Positions 50,312 to 55,891 of a DNA stretch of 55,891 nucleotides are shown here, in pieces; the first letter of the stretch is position 1; each line of letters begins with the position of its first letter. The position numbers were made by a program, and so were the translations under genes. This stretch comes from Planctomycetaceae bacterium (GTDB lineage Bacteria > Planctomycetota > Planctomycetia > Planctomycetales > Planctomycetaceae), in NCBI GenBank assembly GCA_002724315.1, contig PBOJ01000067.1:1-55891 (forward strand). Direction: 5' to 3'. Under the pieces are notes generated by a model. The model was not told the origin of the DNA. It worked only from the letters and a program-made list of their open reading frames with translations, and searched no databases.

Positions 50312-52603
50312 CTACTTGAACCGGAACCCGTACAGGTCCGCATCCTGCACGACGATGTACAGCCGCACGGTCTTGCCCAGCAGCTTCTCGACCGACACCT
50401 GTTTGAACTGCACATCATGCTCGATGCAGTTCTCGCGAACCTCCACGCAGTCGGTCACGCCAAACCCCTTCTCCAGGTGAGACCGCTGCCAGCGATCGAT
50501 GACCATGTAGTGAGGCAACTTGGCCCGGAACGGCCAACGGCCCTGCTTGTGACGGATCACCTTGTCGATGCCGATCCCAACCATCACCCGTCCGCGACTG
50601 GCATCGACGTTCAACTGCAACCGTTTTCCGGTCACCTTGATCGGCTTGGTGATCAGGATCTGTGGGACATTGTGCGCCTGCAGGCTGACATACCGATTGT
50701 GCTTCTGGGTGTAGAGCACGCCCTCGATCTTCGTGCCGTCGCGGTCGTGGTAATAACCAGCGCCGGTGGCATGATCGCCGTTGTACTGGCTGCAGTAGAA
50801 CCAGTCCTCGTCACCCATCCGCAACGGCGGGCAGACAATCCGAACCAGGCGATCTTCGCTGTCCTGTTCGCTTCCATGGCGAATCCAGGGTCGTCGGCTG
50901 ACCGATCGGTCCCAGGTCATCCCACCGTCATGGCTGGTGGCCAGGCGGAGTTCCATTGTCCCCTTGGACACCGATTTGCCAATCAGGCTTTCGGCGGTGG
51001 TCGGACGGTTGTGCCCGTCCTCGTAGAGGTTGGGGTTGCCGTGGGTCCGATCACCCTTGAACCACTCCAGGAACCCCAGCACCATCCCCTCAACGTGGAT
51101 CGACATCACACCGTACACCTCGTCGAAACTTCTCGGATCGCTCGAGTCGTCACAGTCGGGGTAGATGTAGTGTTCCAGCGTCCAGTTCTTGAGATCCTTC
51201 GAAGCATAACGGCCGCCGCAGCGAACCGGAGGATGGTTGGGCGCCTGACGCATGTACACCCATTCCTTGTGCTGGTCATCCCAGAACTCCAGCGCGTTGT
51301 AGTGGCTGGGCTTGATGCCAACACCTGGCCCCAGCTTCTTTCTCCAATCCGGGTCGCCCAAGATATCCGGCGTCTGTGCCGCAAACACCAGGGGAGAGCC
51401 AACATGGAATGACGTGGTCAGCGCAAAGCGTTTTTCTGGATCCTTCACGTTGCCGTGCAGCATCAAGTCGCGCGGATGCCCGATCGGAATCAGGTTGTTC
51501 TGTTTGCCGCGACCTGATGACACACCCAGAGGCAACCGGGGATGCTCGTGGATGGTGGTCGGAGCATCGACCAGTCCCAGCGCCGGTTTCTGCCAGTCGA
51601 TCCCATTCTTGCTGACCGCGTAGGCCATCGTGTTGTGGTAACCGCCGCCGCGGTTCCGCCAGAGTGTCTGGTAATAGCACTCGTAGGTCCCGTCCGGCCG
51701 TCGGCCGACATACATCGGCGTCACGCCGAATGTCTCCCAAGCCTTTTCGGCCTTCAGCACCACGCCCCGCTTCCGTGGATGGTGCAGCACGCGACGGAAA
51801 CCGGTACTGCGGGTGATCGAGTGATTGTCCAGAAACAGGTGCCAGTGCGGTTCGGTACGGGGATCGGGAACCGGTTCGACGCGACGCGTCACATCCTGGT
51901 CACCACCGGCTGAAGGCTTCAGCAGAAAGACCTCCGCGAGGCCAAGCATGCGATCGGGGCCGAAGTTGTTGATCTTCTCGAGGCGGACGTACCGGCTGCG
52001 GGTCCCCTTGGGGAACCGGAACACGACATCAGGCCGCCGTCCCTGCGTCTGCCCAACATTCGGGAAGACAATCTTCTCGGAAAGACCGTCGTACTTCACG
52101 TTCCCGATTTGTCCCGCCCGGGTCGCATCACTCGACGTCCGCAAGACCAGGCTCCGCACCCTTCGTCCGATTTCCGGGCCATCGTTCCAGTTCCAGATCC
52201 AGAGCTCCGAAAGTTCAGTAACGGCCGGCAGTTCGAATTCCACCCACGCATCCTCGTGCCCGCCGTCCGCTGTCATCCACATCCCTCGCGGCTTGGGATG
52301 GAAATTGGGTTCGTCGCGGTACCAGTCGTGGCCGGGATACCTCGCCTGGTCAGGTGATGCACAACCGGGGTAGCCGATCAGGCCAAAAGGCCCGTTGCTT
52401 CCCAGCCGGGCATCAAAAGCCCTGGCCCCCAGTTTCAGGGTGTCCACATGCCACACCGGCTTGTCACCTCCAATGCCCTGATTGGAGGACGCTTGAACGG
52501 CCACCGGCACGACCACCTCTCCGGCATCAACCGGACAGTGGCATGACAACACGGCCATCAGCGCAACAAGACATTTTCGCAGCAACGGGAGTGGGAACGG
52601 CAT
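50312..52603 (-). CDS. exported protein with discoidin-like domain and glycosidase-like propeller
   Basis: This 763-residue protein has a signal peptide (LPLLRKCLVALMAVLSCHCPVDAG). A discoidin/F5-8C-like beta sandwich (about residues 30-235) is suggested by WVEFELPAVTELSELWIWNWND, RSRYVRLEKINNFG and LGLAEVFLL, the usual carbohydrate-binding fold. A propeller-like catalytic region (about 250-640) contains LFLDNHSITRSTGFRRVLHHP, YECYYQTLW, GIDWQKPALGLVD, MTWDRSVSRRPWIR and EDWFYCSQYNGDH. The C-terminal module ends AVQDADLYGFRFK-like (VQDADLYGFRFK) and matches that of the proteins at 10551 and 52721. An exported enzyme of the GH32/GH43 type is plausible. It is transcribed after the paralog at 52721, with a 117-base gap. 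Confidence 0.72.
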   Translation of the reverse strand: MPFPLPLLRKCLVALMAVLSCHCPVDAGEVVVPVAVQASSNQGIGGDKPVWHVDTLKLGARAFDARLGSNGPFGLIGYPGCASPDQARYPGHDWYRDEPNFHPKPRGMWMTADGGHEDAWVEFELPAVTELSELWIWNWNDGPEIGRRVRSLVLRTSSDATRAGQIGNVKYDGLSEKIVFPNVGQTQGRRPDVVFRFPKGTRSRYVRLEKINNFGPDRMLGLAEVFLLKPSAGGDQDVTRRVEPVPDPRTEPHWHLFLDNHSITRSTGFRRVLHHPRKRGVVLKAEKAWETFGVTPMYVGRRPDGTYECYYQTLWRNRGGGYHNTMAYAVSKNGIDWQKPALGLVDAPTTIHEHPRLPLGVSSGRGKQNNLIPIGHPRDLMLHGNVKDPEKRFALTTSFHVGSPLVFAAQTPDILGDPDWRKKLGPGVGIKPSHYNALEFWDDQHKEWVYMRQAPNHPPVRCGGRYASKDLKNWTLEHYIYPDCDDSSDPRSFDEVYGVMSIHVEGMVLGFLEWFKGDRTHGNPNLYEDGHNRPTTAESLIGKSVSKGTMELRLATSHDGGMTWDRSVSRRPWIRHGSEQDSEDRLVRIVCPPLRMGDEDWFYCSQYNGDHATGAGYYHDRDGTKIEGVLYTQKHNRYVSLQAHNVPQILITKPIKVTGKRLQLNVDASRGRVMVGIGIDKVIRHKQGRWPFRAKLPHYMVIDRWQRSHLEKGFGVTDCVEVRENCIEHDVQFKQVSVEKLLGKTVRLYIVVQDADLYGFRFK

Positions 52604-52720
52604 GCGAGAGACTCTCCGTCAGTGTCGATTCGGGTGCGGAATTCTTACCCGATCCTAACCCACCAACGGGTTTCCGACACCGCCACCACATGCCCACCAC
52701 CGCGAGATCTCGCCGCGGCC

Positions 52721-54325
52721 TCACGCTGTCGCAACTCGCATCGCATACAGGTCGGCGGACTTCAGTTCGAACCGGAACCGGATGGCCTGCCCCTGGAGAT
52801 CCGACAGGTTTCCGTCGCCCTTCCAAACCACCTCGCGATCCACCGTATCTCCGAAGAGCTCGTGGCAATCGTCGAGTGTGAAACCCTTGACCGGCGATCC
52901 GTCAGCCCGCTGCAATTCGACACGAATCGACCCAACCGCCGAGGTGGCAAAGTTCAACCGCAACTGCCGGCCGGTGAACCGCAACGGCCGGGTCAGCAGT
53001 TCCCCGCCGGCCATTGGTGCACCGATCGAGACGAACCCATCCAGCCGCAGCGTGTATCGCCTGAATGAACCACTGGTTCCGGTCCAGCCGCCCTCTTTCC
53101 CATAAACCGACAACTCGCGATCGGCACCCGGAAGATCCGAGGCGGTCTCGACGGGCTGAGTGGCCATGCCGAGGTGACTGTAGTTCCACGTATCGGGACG
53201 CTCTGGCCCGGGCGGAATGAACGGGTCGTTCCACCGCTTGAAGTGCACGCCGTCGCGACTGGCCATCACCTGGGCCTCGGTCAGCCCGGTCCCGTAACGA
53301 ATGTGGGACTTCGCCCGCATCTCCCGGTGAGCCCGCTCGGGCAGTGCCCGCATTGATGGGCTCCACCCCCGCTCCACGTACCGCATCGGGAAACCGACCA
53401 GGATATGAGGTGCCCGGTGATAGGGGCTCACCTGGTTGGTGTACATGTGCTCTTCGGGCGAGTCCTCGTAAACCAGGTTGGCCGTGTTTTTCCAGTTGAA
53501 GAAATCGTCGGAGGTCGCCGTACGGATGGCACGCAGCCCGGCGGGTTTCCACACCTTCTGTTCGGTGATTCCCTCGGTGAAATACCGCCAGTAGGCCCGG
53601 TAACACCCGGCGGTCTCATCCCAGAACGCCAGGTTCTGGGAATCGAATGCTCCATTGGTGATCACCGGTTTCTTGCGGAGCAGCCGCCAGCGAATTCCGT
53701 CGGGCGAGGCGAACGCAAACAGGCCTCCCTCGCGCATGGTGCCCCCCAGCGCCTTGTATTTCTGATCGGCCGGACAGCCGGGCCGCTTGTCGAGAAACGG
53801 CGAGAAGTTGTGAGTACCCACTCCGTCCCAGATGATGTTGTTCTTCTTCGATCCGTTGAACTCGACGATCCCCAAATCGGGTTTCGTCCAGCGGATTCCG
53901 TCATGGCTCTCGGCATAGCAGTAGAACTCGGGATGAGAATTGGTGATCAACTGGCGACCGACCACCGACAGTTGTTTGCCACGGTAGTACATCCGGTAGA
54001 GGTACCCGTCCTGGAAAACCGTGCAGTAACCGCAGTTGTTGCCTTCCCACGGAGCGTCATGAACGATGGCCTGGTCGCGAGCCACCGGATTGTGCAGTTC
54101 CTGCCGCGCGGCTCCTTTCAATTGCTCGATCAAGTGACTGTCGATGAACAGTTCGCGACGTGACCCAATGGAAATCACACGGGGTGGTTTCGGCCAGTAG
54201 GCCGCCTGCACCGCATCAGGCTGTGCCGTCTCCGAAAGCGCGGCCGCGGACGCACCGGCTGCAACCGACGCCTTCAGGAAAGACCGACGATTTACGTCGC
54301 CACTGGATGGATGGGTCGAGGTCAT
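52721..54325 (-). CDS. Tat-exported glycoside-hydrolase-like propeller protein (paralog of 10551 gene)
   Basis: This protein has 534 residues when started at 54325 (MTSTHPSSGDVNRRSFLKASVAAG), supported by GGGGAG 8 bases upstream. The leader NRRSFLKASVAAGASAAAL is Tat-type. The mature protein mirrors the one encoded at 10551-12158 throughout: ISIGSRRELFIDSHLIEQL, PWEGNNCGYCTVFQDGYLYRMYYRG, GIRWTKPDLGIVEFNGSKKNNIIWDG, FDSQNLAFWDETAGCYRAYW and a C-terminal sandwich ending SADLYAMRVATA. The two copies are 40 kb apart and on the same strand. Propeller-type glycosidase activity is inferred, not shown. It is divergent from the gamma-glutamyltranspeptidase gene. Confidence 0.72.
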   Translation of the reverse strand: MTSTHPSSGDVNRRSFLKASVAAGASAAALSETAQPDAVQAAYWPKPPRVISIGSRRELFIDSHLIEQLKGAARQELHNPVARDQAIVHDAPWEGNNCGYCTVFQDGYLYRMYYRGKQLSVVGRQLITNSHPEFYCYAESHDGIRWTKPDLGIVEFNGSKKNNIIWDGVGTHNFSPFLDKRPGCPADQKYKALGGTMREGGLFAFASPDGIRWRLLRKKPVITNGAFDSQNLAFWDETAGCYRAYWRYFTEGITEQKVWKPAGLRAIRTATSDDFFNWKNTANLVYEDSPEEHMYTNQVSPYHRAPHILVGFPMRYVERGWSPSMRALPERAHREMRAKSHIRYGTGLTEAQVMASRDGVHFKRWNDPFIPPGPERPDTWNYSHLGMATQPVETASDLPGADRELSVYGKEGGWTGTSGSFRRYTLRLDGFVSIGAPMAGGELLTRPLRFTGRQLRLNFATSAVGSIRVELQRADGSPVKGFTLDDCHELFGDTVDREVVWKGDGNLSDLQGQAIRFRFELKSADLYAMRVATA

Positions 54326-54333
54326 TCCTGGTA

Positions 54334-54339
54334 CTCCCC
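54334..54339 (-). promoter_or_regulatory. Shine-Dalgarno GGGGAG that fixes the 54325 start
   Basis: GGGGAG on the minus strand lies 8 bases before ATG 54325. It supports the start MTSTHPSSGDVNRRSF over an open frame extending 27 codons upstream toward 54406. Confidence 0.6.
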
Positions 54340-54440
54340 TGGAGAATGGGCCGGGATTGAAGTCGTTTTGTTTCTCAGCGAATTGTATGACATGCTCGGC
54401 TAACATGCAGCGAACTCACGACTCATCACAGGATCGACTC

Positions 54441-55891
54441 ATGACCTGTCACGCTTTCCCACGTCTCGACCAACGGCTCGCTCGGCTTTTTGGCCTGGTA
54501 GTCTCTCTCACGCTGCTGGCCGCTGACCACGTCTCTGCCCAGCAACAACTCTCCGAAGCCGTCGGACAGCAAGGAATGGTTGTCAGCGTCAGCCCACCGG
54601 CCACTCGTGTTGGACTCGGCATCCTCAAGGCCGGCGGCAACGCCGTCGATGCGGCTGTCGCCGTCGAATTTGCCCTGGCGGTCACCTGGCCGGAGGCCGG
54701 AAACATCGGTGGAGGAGGATTCATGATGGTCCACCCCGGCGGTGATCGTCGCCGCCGCGTCGTCTGTATTGACTACCGGGAAACCGCTCCACGAAAAGCG
54801 ACCGAAACCATGTTTGGCCCCCGCGACGGACGGTACACGCACAAGATCGTCGGTGTCCCCGGCACCGTGCACGGTATGGTGACTGCCCACAAGCGGTACG
54901 GGTCGATGAAGTGGAAGCGACTGCTCGAACCGGCCATTCGTCTGGCCCGCGACGGTTTCGAGGTCGACGCCGCGCTGGCCCGGTCACTCAACGCGGTGCT
55001 TGCCAGCCGCAGCGTCCGCCAGGGAGAACATCACCAGGAACTGATTCGGGTCTACGGAAAGTCTGAAGGACGCTGGCAAGCCGGTGACCGCATGGTGCTG
55101 CCCGACTTGGCTTCCACGCTCGAACGGATCGCCGACAAGAAAGACGATGGATTCTACGAGGGACGGATCGCCAGGCTGATCGGGGAGGAAATGAAACGCG
55201 GGGGTGGCCTGATCACGCGGCGAGACCTCGACGACTACCGCGCCCGCGTCCGATCGGCTGTTCACGGCACCTTCCGCGGTCATGACATCTACGGTGCTCC
55301 GCCTCCCAGTTCCGGTGGCACCTGTGTCGTTCAGATGCTGAATGTGCTCGAGCATTTTGACCTCCGGAAGCACCCGCGCTACTCGGCTCGCAATCTGCAC
55401 GTAATGGCCGAGACGATGAAGCGGGCCTACTGCGACCGTGCCCGCCACCTGGGTGATTCGGACTTCGTCGATATCCCCTCCCACCTGGTCTCGAAGTCCT
55501 ACGCCGCCAAACTGGCCGGCCAAATCGATCTCAAAACAGCTACCCCCAGTGAGAAGTTGGCCCCCGAGATCCGGATCGCCGACGAATCTCCCCAGACCAC
55601 GCACTTTTCAGTTGTCGACCGTCGCGGAATGGCCGTTTCCAACACGACCACCCTGGAAGGCAGTTGGGGAGCCAAGATCGTCGTCCGGGGAGCGGGTTTT
55701 GTTTTGAACAACGAGATGGGGGACTTCAACTGGTTTCCCGGCCACACCGATCGCCGTGGCCGCATTGGAACGCCGGCCAACCGCATCCGGCCTCGCAAGA
55801 GAATGCTCAGTTCCCAGTCTCCGACGATCGTGGCGCGCAACGGACGGCCGGTGCTGGTCACCGGCAGCCCCGGCGGCCGCACCATCATCAA
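54441..55891 (+). CDS. ggt: gamma-glutamyltranspeptidase precursor, 3' end cut by window
   Basis: This is the first 483 codons of an exported Ntn-hydrolase. The chosen ATG has AGGA 7 bases upstream; an in-frame ATG at 54405 would add 12 residues. A signal peptide (LARLFGLVVSLTLLAADHVSA) is followed by GMVVSVSPPATRVGLGILKAGGNAVDAAVA and GNIGGGGFMMVH, the usual opening of the large subunit. QTTHFSVVD places the autocleavage nucleophile at Thr386. SNTTTLEGSWG, NNEMGDFNW, LSSQSPTIV and GSPGG supply the remaining small-subunit active-site residues (Glu and Asp for the substrate amino group, Ser-Ser and Gly-Gly for the oxyanion hole). The enzyme hydrolyses or transfers gamma-glutamyl groups, such as those of glutathione, in the periplasm. 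The frame is still open at the last base. Confidence 0.93.
   Translation, partial: MTCHAFPRLDQRLARLFGLVVSLTLLAADHVSAQQQLSEAVGQQGMVVSVSPPATRVGLGILKAGGNAVDAAVAVEFALAVTWPEAGNIGGGGFMMVHPGGDRRRRVVCIDYRETAPRKATETMFGPRDGRYTHKIVGVPGTVHGMVTAHKRYGSMKWKRLLEPAIRLARDGFEVDAALARSLNAVLASRSVRQGEHHQELIRVYGKSEGRWQAGDRMVLPDLASTLERIADKKDDGFYEGRIARLIGEEMKRGGGLITRRDLDDYRARVRSAVHGTFRGHDIYGAPPPSSGGTCVVQMLNVLEHFDLRKHPRYSARNLHVMAETMKRAYCDRARHLGDSDFVDIPSHLVSKSYAAKLAGQIDLKTATPSEKLAPEIRIADESPQTTHFSVVDRRGMAVSNTTTLEGSWGAKIVVRGAGFVLNNEMGDFNWFPGHTDRRGRIGTPANRIRPRKRMLSSQSPTIVARNGRPVLVTGSPGGRTII

Noticed and set aside
1-55891. Mobile elements, prophage or tRNA-linked integration
   Set aside because: No transposase, integrase, terminal inverted repeats or tRNA gene could be recognised, and coding style looks uniform across the window.

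Overview
The window is GC-rich bacterial chromosome, almost certainly from a member of the Planctomycetota. The evidence is the gene content. Four DUF1501 proteins, two DUF1549/DUF1553 (PSD1/PSCyt-type) proteins and two PPC-domain exported proteins lie within 56 kb, with a type I sulfatase, three Gfo/Idh/MocA oxidoreductases (most with Tat-like leaders), sugar-isomerase TIM barrels and FG-GAP proteins. This mix is characteristic of planctomycete carbohydrate-degradation loci. No rRNA, tRNA, CRISPR array, transposase or phage gene was seen. Coding density is high: no gap between genes exceeds about 250 bases, so there is no long empty stretch. The largest gaps are divergent promoter regions at about 8745-8945, 12159-12412, 14942-15090, 26470-26666, 36176-36343 and 42361-42532.

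Layout. 3-149: tail of a membrane-dipeptidase (M19) gene. 208-8822, all minus strand: an eight-gene envelope-efflux operon, read from high to low coordinates as TolC-like outer-membrane protein, small Cys-rich exported protein, MacB/FtsX-type permease, OB-like lipoprotein, HlyD-type adaptor, LolD/MacB-type ATPase, second MacB/FtsX-type permease and MFS transporter. 8946-13342: a dimethylformamidase-large-subunit-like protein, a Tat-exported glycosidase-like propeller protein and a sugar isomerase. 13484-26469: planctomycete-specific DUF1501, PPC and DUF1549/1553 genes in three transcription units, plus a gingipain-like (clan CD) protein. 26667-32607, plus strand: GH109-like protein, NeuB-like synthase lacking the SAF domain, HD-like small protein, sulfatase and a lipoprotein alpha/beta-hydrolase. 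32617-36175, minus strand: three translationally coupled exported proteins (oxidoreductase, amidohydrolase, FG-GAP). 36344-41264, plus strand: esterase, DUF1549/1553 and DUF1501 operon. 41278-42360: a third oxidoreductase. 42533-50293, plus strand: an SGNH plus alpha/beta-hydrolase fusion, then a three-gene membrane locus (double DUF350 protein and two tandem paralogs). 50312-54325, minus strand: two more glycosidase-like propeller proteins, one related to the copy at 10551. 54441 to the end: gamma-glutamyltranspeptidase, cut by the window edge.

How the genes work together. Most products carry Sec, lipoprotein or Tat-like leaders and act in the periplasm or outer envelope, where sulfated and amino-sugar-containing polysaccharides could be de-sulfated, de-esterified and hydrolysed. 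The most novel-looking locus is 45259-50293. A membrane protein built from four DUF350-like half repeats is followed by two tandem paralogs. Each paralog has a glycine-rich segment, one membrane helix, two rounds of (Tim44/NTF2-like domain plus zinc ribbon plus HDWVL motif), and a TerB-like helical C-terminus. Its function is unknown.
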